64,000 nt of DNA. Source: Tritrichomonas musculus. Its lineage: Eukaryota > Parabasalia > Tritrichomonadida > Tritrichomonadidae. Location: the NCBI GenBank assembly GCA_039105265.1, contig JAPFFF010000020.1, forward strand, positions 1,505,001 through 1,569,000. The letters run 5' to 3'. Position numbers and translations under genes: made by a program. Below the pieces are notes generated by a model that was given only the letters and a program-made list of their open reading frames with translations, did not search any database and was not told where the DNA came from. Below, one piece after another: positions 21,405-32,500 of this stretch. Each line of letters starts with the position of its first letter. Position 1 is the stretch's first letter.

Positions 21405-22410
21405 TAAATAAAATATCATTGAATCATCAACACAAAAACCTTTATCATCTTCATCACTATCATTCAAATCCTCTTCTTCTTCACCTTTTACAAATTTATC
21501 ATCAATATTCTCCAGTAAATTTAATAAATCATTTTCTGTGAATGGCTCTTTTCTTGGTATGAACAAATCCCATGAAAAATCATCTTTAATATCATCAGAA
21601 ATATTTTGATCATCATTAGATTCTGTAAAAAGTCTGCAACCATATCTCTCTTCATATGAAGCAACAATAGGTTGAAGCATTTGCTCAATTTCATCTGGAT
21701 TATATATATTATTATTAGCTATATCTGATATAATTTTATACAGAATTCCACCTTGCGCTTCTACAAATAAATTATCTTCAGGATTTAAATTTAAGTGATC
21801 TTTTAAAATGTTTGCATTAATTACACCTTGGTCATTGAAATCTAATTGTCTGAGAGTTCTTCCAAACACTTTAAAGATATTACGATATTTCGCAAATTTG
21901 CTTGGATCATTACGTTTTTTCTGAATAAATGGAATACCATCCATATTGATTTTTAGTTTTCGATGGAGAATTGTTGTCATAAGTGAATCAACATCAACAT
22001 CAATTCTATTAATTCCATTGTGTTGAAAACTACCAATTTGTGAAAAATCATCTTCACGTAAACCTGGATAAAAACTACATAAATGGTTATAATTTAAAGT
22101 TGGCCTTGGCAGTGAGTTTGAATTGTTTGTTGGAATCACATGTGAGAGAATTTGATTAGATGTCGCATGTGGTCTTGGTTCGGTCATTGTTTGTGGTGTT
22201 TCTATTGGTTCTTCATTACTTTCATCTATAGAAGATTCAATTGGTGAAGTAAAATATAAATTAAAATCATAATCGGAAGAAAAATCAATGATATCACTAT
22301 TATCATTTCGATGATTATTATCAATGATAATGCTGCTTTCATTGTTATAGCTGCTTCTGCTGTTGTTGCTTCTGTTGTTGCTGCTTTCATTGCTATTGCT
22401 GCAAGTTTTT
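21405..22410 (-). pseudogene. Unrecognised gene fragment with N/S-rich start
   Basis: The longest open frame lies on the minus strand and its first ATG (MTEPRPHATSNQ) is at 22187. The same frame stays open upstream to about 22410 through a low-complexity Asn/Ser stretch (SNNRSNNSRSSYNNESS) and an acidic segment, with no ATG, so the 5' end is probably missing. The body (FRTLRQ-type helical region, then a conserved-looking ILKDHLNLNPEDNLFVEAQG) shows no family I can name. It ends in an acidic run and KGFCVDDSMIFY. It could be host or element derived. Confidence 0.4.
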
Positions 22411-24185
22411 TATGGAAAACGGTAGTAAAGTATATCTTCAAATAATAATTTTTGAACTTCGTTATAATAAAAACAATTATTATTCAAAGTTAATGATTTA
22501 TATCATATTTTTATTGAGGTTCATTACAAAAAAAAAATACTGAATTAAAATATCTATATAAAAAAAACCCCCTAAAAAACCGTTTACAATTTTTTAAGGC
22601 GCTAAAAAACGATTCCTAACAAAATACCTCTATTCTTTTTAATACATTTGATATCCAGCAATTATTATTCAGATCATAAATAATAATTTTATTGAACTAT
22701 TTCTTTTGATTTTCTGTTTCAATGAATATAATTTAGATATCAATCATTGAAAATAAAATTGGAGTTTGCTCTGATATAAAGCATTTAATTTGTGCATAAA
22801 GCAAAATTCTGTTTTTGTTTTTTGTTTCAGTTTTTGCCCCCAAAGTTACTTGATCATCATCATTTAAAAATCTTTTGAAAATCAAAATTCATTCTATTGG
22901 CTTTGCTTATTTGATTTAGCGTTATTAGAACAGTTTTATTTATTAAAATGATTACATTTAAAGTGCAAGAACAAAAAATGATTTTTTTATTTTTTGTTTA
23001 ATTACTATTTCTTTTTTACAAAATATAAAATATTTCTGTTATTTTCACAAAAAAACAAATAATTATATTATTTAATGCTTTTTTATGAGATATATCAAAA
23101 ATAGAATAAGATATTCGATAAATATAAATTTTATTAATTTTTGAATAGTTTATTTCATTTTGAACTTTTTTAACAGTTTTTTTTAAAAATGGATAGCATA
23201 GTATAAATCAAATGATATTCTTAATTGATATTAAAAAAATATTCCTTGAATTTCTTTTCAAAAATAATAATTTTCATGATTTGAAGTAAATAAATGCATA
23301 AATATATTTATAATATAAAAAACTGGTTATATAAAAATAGTTAACTTAAAAATATTTTATATTAGAAAAAATAAATCTTACAATTTCATTGAAATATTGA
23401 GAGTTTTTTGTAGGAAAAACGTATTTTATTGTATGCAATTATTTTAAATTGAGAGTTTTTTGTAGGAAAAACGTATTATTTTGATAAGAGAATGAAAAGA
23501 TATTAAAAATAAAATATATTAAAAATAGTAAAATATATATTAATTATAATAATTTATATATTTATTTGATACTTAGTACGATAAAAAAAATATATTAAAA
23601 TATTAAATATTGCTTATAAATTGTTGATAATTATTAAAAATTGCCCAATAATAGGAAAAGGAAAGTTTTAATCTTGAAAATATAAATAAATGTTTATATA
23701 AAATGTTTATAGATAGATTAATTGTTAATATCAAAAAATATGATTTTCGATGTAGTTATATTTCCAGACAGGATCATTATTCCCTTTTGAGGTTATATAA
23801 TATTTTAATCAGTATTAATAGCTAATAATTAATACACCATTATTTTTTCGACTAGTCACAAAAACAGAGATTTAGGGGGTTTTATATAAAAAACAAATTA
23901 TTTATTTAAAATATTATTAGCACAAAAAATAACACATATTTATATTAATATTCACATTTTATTAAAAATTTTTCAATATATTTTCATTTTAAAATTTCAT
24001 TTTTTTCGTGCAACTTGAACGGCGCCAGAGTGTCAAAAGTTACGTTAAAAAAATTGAATGAATCAGAAAAAGTTAAAAAAATTGAGAGGAAGTGCAACTT
24101 GAACGGCAGAGACGTGCAACTTGAATGTCCGAACCTGTACTTTATCAAATTACATTAATGATTTTATTAATTAAATATATATATA
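22411..24185. other. Gene-free region with short repeats
   Basis: No gene is seen. A short inverted pair, TATATAAA plus CCCCCTAAA, lies at 22555-22576 and 23871-23888. A direct repeat, GAGTTTTTTGTAGGAAAAAC, lies near 23400 and 23452. GTGCAACTTGAACGGC occurs at 24008 and 24092, with a third partial copy at 24114. Confidence 0.5.
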
Positions 24186-26055
24186 TATATATAACGTTTG
24201 TTATTTAATTCCAGGATGTTTATTTTATTCCAGGATAACCGTTTAAGATGGTTTAATATTTAACCATGTCGATTATCAACCAAAATATAATTCAAAAATT
24301 GAATTAAAAACGATCAATCATCCTGGGATTATAATTGAGAAGGAAAAATTTGAATAAAAAAGGTAAGGAAAAAAAAAGGAGAACGAAGACGTTTTTTTTT
24401 GTACGTTAAAAAATATATTAAAATGATTTTATATAATTAATTAATAGTCATTTTTTCGTTATTTGTTAATATTAATATTTTGTAATCATATTTAAATGAA
24501 TTTGTATTATTGAAAATACATTTATTGTTCAAATGATGGAAATTATATGTTATCAGTATCTGATTTTCATAAATAGGTATGTGAAATTAAGAAATCGTTT
24601 ATATAAAAGATTAGTGATGGTATTATAACCCAATTGACCCTGCCTGAAAGGAAATTCAGCGTATGCATTTTTATTTATTTCCTAAGAAAGAAAAAATAAT
24701 CATTAAATTTTTTTTGAAAGATTTTGAATAAATTATTTATTTCTATTCAATTACTCTCAATTAAAATATTTATTTGAGATAATTTCTTTTTTTTTAAGAA
24801 TTTTATTTATTTTATTTATGGATAATTTATACTATATAAACTTATTACAATGACATTTATATAAATGTGATATTTATTTATGTATATTTATAAAATATAT
24901 ATTATAAATATTTCATTTATATAAAGATAAAAATAGTTCAATTTTACATTCTCAATCATCAATAGGAATTTTAAATTAAATATCATCGTCCAAGAGTCAA
25001 TTTTGAGAACAATTTCATATAAAAAAAATCTTTCATATTCAATTATTAATTTTCATGAAATTCCATCATACAATGTATTAAAGTCGTATTTTTCCTATAA
25101 AACATTTGTATTTCTTTACCATTAAATCTGCATTTATATTAATTTAGCAAAATGAAGCCTATTAATAAATAATTTTATTATAATTTTAATATTTATTAAA
25201 ATATGCAAGTTTTATTAATTATTACGTCAGTAATAAATAATATTTCCCACCTTTACTTTACTATTTTAGCCTTTTTCCTCATTCTAATATATCATATATT
25301 ATGGCTTCAAATTTGAAATATATCATATAAAAATCCAATATTTAATCAATTTAACAGGCTGGGTAAGCTCTTTTAATTTTTTTTTAGATTTGAAAATAAT
25401 ATTTATAAAATATATACTAAATAATTAAGCATAACATTTTAGTATGTCATTATATAAAAATATAATAGTAAAAAAAGTGATTTATGTCATTTTTGTAAAG
25501 ATAAAATAAAAATGAAAGAGTTTATTTTTTATAGTTTTAATTCAATTTTTTAAAAAAATAAAATGTTATTATCTTATTATATTTTTATAAACTATATATA
25601 ATATCACATGATATAGTTTGTATACAATATATAATAAATAGATAAAATCATAAACTATGAAAAATAATTATACAACTTGCACAGATTCTTTGTAACAATT
25701 TTGATATCTAAATGTTACAAGAAATTGAATTAAAAATTTATCATTACAATTCAATTTATTAACTTTTTCATAACTTTTATTTTTATTTTATGAATATCTT
25801 TGTTTCCCTACTATATTTCTTTTTGGTTTCTTATTAATAATTATTCAATATATAATATTATATTTATATTTATATAAAATAAGTCGAAAAAAATCTTTGT
25901 CATAACCGTCTCTCCGTTCTCCTTTGGAAAAAATCATAAATTTTTAAAAAAAATACAAACTTTTTATATGAGCTTATTGAAATTTTATTATTAAAAAACG
26001 GTTATCCTGGAATAAAATTAAAATCCTTGAAAAAAATTATAAACGTTATATATAT
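24186..26055. mobile_element. Candidate non-autonomous element with ~55-bp inverted repeats
   Basis: TATATAACGTTTGTTATTTA followed by CCAGGA-type motifs at 24186-24244 is matched in reverse complement at 25996-26055 (CGGTTATCCTGGAATAAAA ... AACGTTATATATA) with some mismatches and small gaps. The 1.75-kb interior is AT-rich and has no open frame of note. The right end lies 3 bp from the stop codon of the Hsp70 pseudogene. TA-rich ends make the target duplication unreadable. Confidence 0.5.
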
Positions 26056-26058
26056 TGT

Positions 26059-27009
26059 TTAATCAACTTCTTCTACACGTGGTCCTCTATGTTCTCTTGC
26101 TGGCATTTCTTGATTAAAAATATTTTGATTTATTCCTCCTTGAAGTTTTTGTATAATTTGTTTTAAATTTTCTTCAAGTTCTTTCTTTTTGCTTACATAT
26201 TCAGAAACATCAGAATCTTGATGAGAATGAATCTAAGCAAGTGAATCATTGATTGTATGAAGAACATCAAGGCAGCATCCTTCAAATGAATGTTTAACTC
26301 CTTGGCTATAAGCTTTTTGCATGATTGGCATTAATTTTCCTTCTAATTCCTTTTGTTTGGCTTCGAATTCTGAAACTTCCGCATCTTGGTGAGCATCAAT
26401 CCAGGCGAGTGTATCATTGATTTTTTGTTGATTTTGTCTTTGTCGACTTGTTGAATTACAAATTGTTCGTTTGATAATGAGTTTCGAACTCCAAAGCAGT
26501 AGCTTTCTAGTGTTTCCTTAGCTTTGACTTTCTTACGACCTTCTTCTTTTTGTGCTCTAATTTTTTCTGCATCTGCAGCCATCTTATCGATATCTGCTTG
26601 TGAAAGTCTTCCTTTTTTGTTTCTGAACTTTACAATTTTTCTAGTTGATAAATCTTGCGCTGAAACGTTCAAAATACCATCTGCATCAGCATCGAATGTA
26701 ACTTCAATTTGTGGAACACCTCTTGGTGCTGGTGGAATTCCTGTTAAATCCAATGTTCCAAGAAGGTTGTTATTTCGTGTTCTTGAAAATTCACCTTCGT
26801 AAACTTTGACTGTAAAAACAGCTTGGTTATCTTCTGTTGTTGAGAAAATTTGTGGTTTTTTAGAAGATATTTTTGTGTTACCTGGAAATAAAACTGTCAT
26901 GTTTCCACCATCGGCTTCTATACCAAGTGAAAAAGATGCAACATCAAGAAGAAGAATATCTCTGACAGCTTCTGATTTATCTCCTTTGTTTTTTAATTTG
27001 AGAAAGTAA
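26059..27009 (-). pseudogene. Cytosolic Hsp70 3' fragment
   Basis: The minus strand reads GDKSEAVRDILLLDVASFSL and continues through the substrate-binding domain (SQIFST-like motif, LTGIPPAPRGVPQIEVTFDA, GILNVSA) to a C-terminal EEVD ending at 26059, the hallmark of cytosolic Hsp70. The ATPase domain is entirely missing; homology begins at about 26995. There is a one-base loss in an A-run near 26424 and an in-frame TAG at about 26233. The lid region is also partly duplicated: [20 protein letters not shown] and INDSLA*IHSHQDSDVSEYV are tandem versions of one module. The copy is non-functional. Confidence 0.9.
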
Positions 27010-27039
27010 CCTCAGAAAAAGTTTAAATTGTCGATTATT

Positions 27040-27110
27040 TTATGAAATGAATGAAAATAATCGGTTTTCATATAACATGTCATAATATTTGGAAAGAATA
27101 TCAAAAACAT
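27040..27110. repeat. Inverted copy of the 3' flank of the BTB-F5/8C gene
   Basis: About 70 bp here are the reverse complement, with a few differences, of 46738-46807, which lies between the BTB-F5/8C gene and the flavoprotein gene. It lies outside the perfect palindrome arm. Confidence 0.75.
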
Positions 27111-27676
27111 CACAATTACTCTTTTTTCTTTATTTGTACCTTAAAAAATAAAGTATGAATCAGTAATTTGATTTTGAAACTACAAATATTTCCCGATAAA
27201 ATTACACAGCATGATGATCTTTAATAACTTGACAATGAAATATATTTCTTAACCTTCCTATCTGTCCTTAACAAACCATTTCATTTTGAAGTCATAGGGA
27301 CCTCTGGGAACATACTGGAGACTGTTTATGATTTTCAGTTGCTGTCGACTTTTTCAATGCATAAAAACTCTTTTTGATTTCACGATGGAACCTTTATTAC
27401 TGAATTAATTAGCATTTCTATTGTTGTGATAAAGTTTTTTATTATTTAAAAAAACAAGCTTATTTGATTGTAAATGATAATGACAAATTTTTAATTTTTA
27501 GAATATAAAATAAATAAGATAATTTATTAAGTTACTCAAGTTTTTTTTGCAATTAATTTAGCTAAATCATTCCATGAATCTAATGTTTCATTTCTCAAAG
27601 CCTCGAATTCATCTTACAAATCACCTCCGAGAATTGTATCTTTGTTCGGGAAATCAAAGGTTCCAGTGTAATCAAC
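27111..27676 (-). other. Intergenic; possible gene-tail remnant
   Basis: Mostly no gene. On the minus strand, about 27665-27530 reads VDYTGTFDFPNKDTILGG, then a stop, then DEFEALRNETLDSWNDLAKL, ending shortly after. The residues look protein-coding and could be the decayed C-terminus of an unidentified gene. Confidence 0.35.
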
Positions 27677-28204
27677 CAATTTTTGACTGACAATGAATCT
27701 TTTAGTTTGATTGAATATGCGTCATTTTATGGCTCTATTGATATCATCCGATATATGCGTTTTAATGGTGAAGTTGAACTGACATCATCGATGTGGATTT
27801 ATGCTATTCACAGTTGTAATTCAGAACTGATCAGATATCTTGAAGACAATCATGTTTCACCACCAGAAAATAAATATGGATTTATTCTTGGAGAATCACC
27901 ATTTGATGATTATGAAATAATTCTTAAAGAATCGATTAAATGTCATCACAACGATGTTTCAAAGTACATCATTGAGTATTTAATGAAAGAAGAAGATCTC
28001 AAAAAAGACATTGAAAACAATTATTATGACAATCTTTATCAACATGCAGTTCAATTTCACAATTATTTTTTTTTCCCAGCAAACATGAAATACAAAAACA
28101 TGTTTCATTATTTATGTGAATTTGATTATTACACACTTGTGACACTTTATTTAACAGAATTAACCATTGACATAAATTCAATAAAACATCAATCATTTAA
28201 ATAG
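27677..28204 (+). pseudogene. DUF3447-ankyrin gene, 5'-truncated copy
   Basis: This is the inverted copy of the gene at 44043-45248, beginning in mid-gene at the palindrome edge with FLTDNES. The open frame runs through IEYASFYGSIDIIRYM and TSSMWIYAIHSCN to SELIRYLEDNHVSPPENKYG, core DUF3447 sequence, and ends INSIKHQSFK. The first ~250 residues are absent. Relative to the other copy it has small differences, such as FSLIEY for ISLIEY and a 4-bp deletion that changes the last residues. No start codon or promoter of its own is present. Confidence 0.85.
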
Positions 28205-29121
28205 CATTTTAAATCAAAAGCATTCATAAAATTCAAATCTAACTTTTTTCATTTGATTTTGAATTTGGATTCTTTATGGAATTTAGCTCAAATATTTAAT
28301 GGAACGGCGTTGATTTATGCTGCAAGTAATGGCCATAAAGAAATTGTTGAACTATTATTAAGACAAGAAGGCATTGATGTCAACATTCAAGACATTTTAA
28401 ATCAAAGACATTCATGAAATTCAAATCTACTATTTTTAATTATATTTGAAATTTGAATTATTTATGGAATTTAACTCGAACATTTAATAATACGGCGTTG
28501 ATTTATGCGACAGAAAAATGCAATAAAGAAATGGTTCAACTATTATTACGAGTAGAAGGCATTAATGTCAACATTCAAGACATTTCAAATCAAATACATT
28601 CATAATATTCAAATCCAACTTTTTTAATATAATTGAAAAATTGAATAATTTATGGAATTTAACTCAAACATTTAATATGACTGCGTTGCTTTGGGCTGCA
28701 TATGATGGCAAAAAAGAAATTGTTGAGCAATTAATAAGACAAGAAGACATTGATATCAGCATTCAAGACATTTTAAAACAAAAACATTCATGATATTCAG
28801 ATCTAACTTTTTGTATGAAATTAACAAAATTGAATGATTTATGGAATTTTTAAAATAATCTATTCACAATACTGCCATTGACTATGCAAGAGAAAAAAAA
28901 TATCCAGAAATTGTTGACCTTCTATCTAAAGGATCGATCAAAGCTAAACCATAAAGCGAGAAAATGAAGTTTAGCGAGAATGTTTTATGGAATTTAACGC
29001 CAGCATTTAATGAGACGGCATTGATTCATGCCCTAGATAATGACCATCTAGAAATTGTTGACATTCTATCTAAACGACAAATCAAAGCAAAGCCAGAAGG
29101 CGAGAAATTGAAGTCTTAATG
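28205..29121 (+). repeat. Ankyrin-unit array, 188-bp period, out of frame
   Basis: The CATTCAT landmark recurs at 28219, 28407, 28595 and 28783, exactly 188 bp apart. Each unit encodes one ankyrin repeat (TALIYAASNGHKEIVELLLR is the best), but 188 is not divisible by three, so the frame changes at each junction. Two more degenerate repeats follow. The last frame ends KPEGEKLKS with a stop near 29119, which looks like the true C-terminus of the ancestral protein. Confidence 0.8.
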
Positions 29122-29538
29122 ATTAATAAAAATTAATTACTACATTATTATCAAAATTATATTTTAACCTTTAATAGTATCAATTTTGTAAACTTTTTTC
29201 ACTTAAAATATCACTTTTTGAGAGCGAAAAAAAATCTTTTTGTATCAGTAACACTAATTTGCTTTTTTTTTTAAAAAGGAAAATGTCCATTCAACCTCTT
29301 TGGCTTTTGGAATAATTTATATTATTTATTTATAAAATGAACAAATAGTCCTCATTTTAGTTTTCACTCAGCATTTGTGCTATGTTTTCATAATATTGAA
29401 AAATCTTTTGGTTCAATGAAAAAAAAAATATTGATATAAAATACGATATATGTACAATTGATATCAATCAGATAAAAATACAAAAATGATAATATTATAA
29501 TATTATAATTCTTTTTTAATAACTATTCATAGTTCATT
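29122..29538. other. Convergent 3' intergenic region
   Basis: AT-rich 3' flanks of the ankyrin array and of the 1623-residue gene. Compared with the mirror region 42705-43125 there are several base changes and a small indel difference in ATT/AT runs near 29490-29520. A CACTTTTTGAGAG motif lies near 29212. Confidence 0.6.
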
Positions 29539-32500
29539 TTATACTTGTGTAGAGCTATCATCATCTCTTTTCCTAAAGAATCTCAAAATGACAAAAGTAG
29601 TAATAGAAACGATTATAAGTATATCCAAAACTGTGAATACAATTATAGCAATAAATCCTCCGTTTGCATACTTTTCAATATATACAGTTGAATCCTTCTT
29701 TACAAATGAAATAAATGCACGATTCTCTTTTTGGGCCAAAAGTTGAACTCCGTTCAAATCATCATTGTATGATGCACATCTTGTTGTGCTGAATAATGAA
29801 TTACTGAATTCTATCCTATCAATCCAAGCTTGGCAATCAAATTCTCCATCGAAAATCAAGTATTCTTCGTTGTTCTTTGGGCCATTTTCAGCATTACGTC
29901 GAATTGAGATTGTTTTTGGAGGTTCTAATAAAGAACCTTGAATCATAGGAATCAAATCATTTTGATAATAAACCATTTCGATTAATAAATCTGAGTTTTT
30001 GACAGTTACTGTCTGATCAAGAATTGCAGTGGCAGTTTGTTTGATGTATAGAACGTTAGAGATCTCAATATTGGTGAGATTTGCCTTTGAATGTTCAAGT
30101 AAAGTAAGATTGTCAATTCTTATTAGAACACTTCGGTTGTCTGTATTGATTGAATATAATTCAGTGTAGTTTGTTACAATGACATTTTCAATTTCTATGA
30201 GTTTAACTTCTTTATCAACTTTAATTGTCGCGACTGATTCTAGATTCAATTTGCCATTAATTCTCAATATCGATTGACTCTTTGTTTTAATTTCAAGAGA
30301 TCCTCTTCCATATAGATCAAGATTGATTTCATTTGAATCTTCTATGTCTATAATTGTGTGGTATTTTTCTGGTAGAATATAATTCAAATTTCCAGATTTG
30401 TAGTGAACTGTCATATTATGGTTTGCGCTAATGTATTCTTTTTCATTAAGTGAAGTATTAAAGTCGAATTCATCGTATGGCAAATAAAGAACATAGAGAG
30501 AGTTATTATTGTCTGTTTCGTTTTGCTGTTTTAGTCTGAGGAAGTATTCCTGTATTTTATTATTTAGTTCATTAGTATCCTTTACCCAATCATTTTCAAA
30601 CACTTTTGATGTAGTGAATATTGTGTAATTGAAAGTTGCAGGAGGAATCAATTGTGTTATATCTTGGTAATATGAAACTTTGATCGATTTGGCAATGTCA
30701 CATATTTTAATTGATGGATTCAAATTTTCTTCTAAAGGTGGTATATAATTTGAAAGTAATTTATTTGATTTATATGATTGTTCATCGATATCGCCATAAG
30801 TGTCATTCATATCGGTGTAATTAAAGTCAGTGTCATTCAAATCAGTATCATTTAAAATCGATCCAGCATAAGTTGCGTAAATGCATGAATCTTTATCACC
30901 TGATAAAAAGTCATAATATCGTTCATCACTGCTTTGAATATTGTATTCACGCATGAAATTTACATATTCATCTGTATAATATTGACGACTTACAGGAACG
31001 ATAAATCCATTTGGATCGACAATGCAAAACTTTTTATACTTGCCTTGGACATCAATAACTCTTAATACCAAATCAAGCTTAGTTTTGTATATACGATCAA
31101 TTTGAACTTGTTTCGAAAAAGATTGCATATAATAGAATGACTTATCTGTCTTGATTGCCTCTTCAATCAGACCTTGTCTGTCTTCTTGTTCAAAAAGATC
31201 TGTTAGATTTGTATCAAGAATTGTAATTCCATTCTTATCAGGATACCTAAATATAGCATATCCAGATTGATCAGTGAAAGTCTGCTTAATATAGCATAAA
31301 GATTGTGATATATTTTTAGAGCATATTGGAATGAAATCAATAACGTGACCTGGTGTTACATTTATTTTAAAGAATAAGCCATCTTTTTCTATATTGTTTT
31401 CAATTGTAATACCTGTTGTTTTATCATGCATTATTATTTCATCAGCACGTTCACACCAGACATGATAAACAACTGATGACCATTCAGGGAAGTTTGGAAT
31501 AGTTTTTTCAGCTAGAGGATGCTCATTATCGATAATGATTAATGATGATGATATGATTATTGTTTGATCTTTTTCATACTCTAAAGCTAATAACGAGAAA
31601 TATTCATCACCATAATCAATGAGAGTTTGCTTTGTTCCTTCTACGTTTGTTACACTATATTGATTATGTATTGCTTTAACAAGTACAAGAGCAATTGGTG
31701 TTACTGAAAAGTCGACTTTATAATATTTGCTTGAGAAATAAAGAGTTTCTTCATCAATATAGCTTCCTTGAATGACATGATTTATTGTGATTTCTTCAAT
31801 TGATACATTTTCTCTTCTGAAAGGTATATAAATGGTATCTTTATCGAAAGGAAACTGATAGTATTCATCAGACATTGTTGTGAAGTTGCTCAATGGTTGA
31901 ACTAATGGCAAATGAATGATAGCCCATTGAACATTTGGATGGATTTTCTTGAGCTCCAAAACGCCATATAATTGATTTTCTCTTAAGCGAAGTGTTTGAG
32001 GCTTATATTCAGATGGTTTTACAGAATTAAGCTCATAAACATTTGTAATAAATCGATGAGTAGAATTTGCTTTAGAACAGCTAATTTTCACTAATGGATT
32101 GAATCGATTTGCAGATATTGTACAAGATATTTTATTACCTGGCTCTGTTTTAACCAATGTTTTTGTATCTGCGATTTGAAGAATTTCTGAATATGAAACA
32201 GGCTGTTTCAAAACAACCATATTATAGTTATGAATATAAGATATTGTAATTAAAAGACGCATTGAATCGGTAATTCTTACTTTCTGAATTACATCTTCAT
32301 AAACAATATTTTCACCTTTTCTAAAAGTTTTTGAAAAGTTGCTTGCGATAAGTGATTTGTTTTCAAAATTATTGCCCCATTCTGCAAGAATTTCGTAATG
32401 AACATTAGTTTCCATATCAGGATCTGTTGGAAGATTGATATTAACGAGTTTAATTTGAAAGTATTCATCTTTATATGTATAAACTCCATGATCACATAAA

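Noticed and set aside
22555-23888. TATATAAA-CCCCCTAAA inverted pair as a transposon or telomere-like sequence
   Set aside because: The match is only about 18 bp with different A-run lengths, there is no target duplication, and the TTAGGG-like string is not tandem.
26524-27009. Plus-strand ORFs of 92 and 67 residues
   Set aside because: They are antisense to the clearly recognisable Hsp70 fragment.
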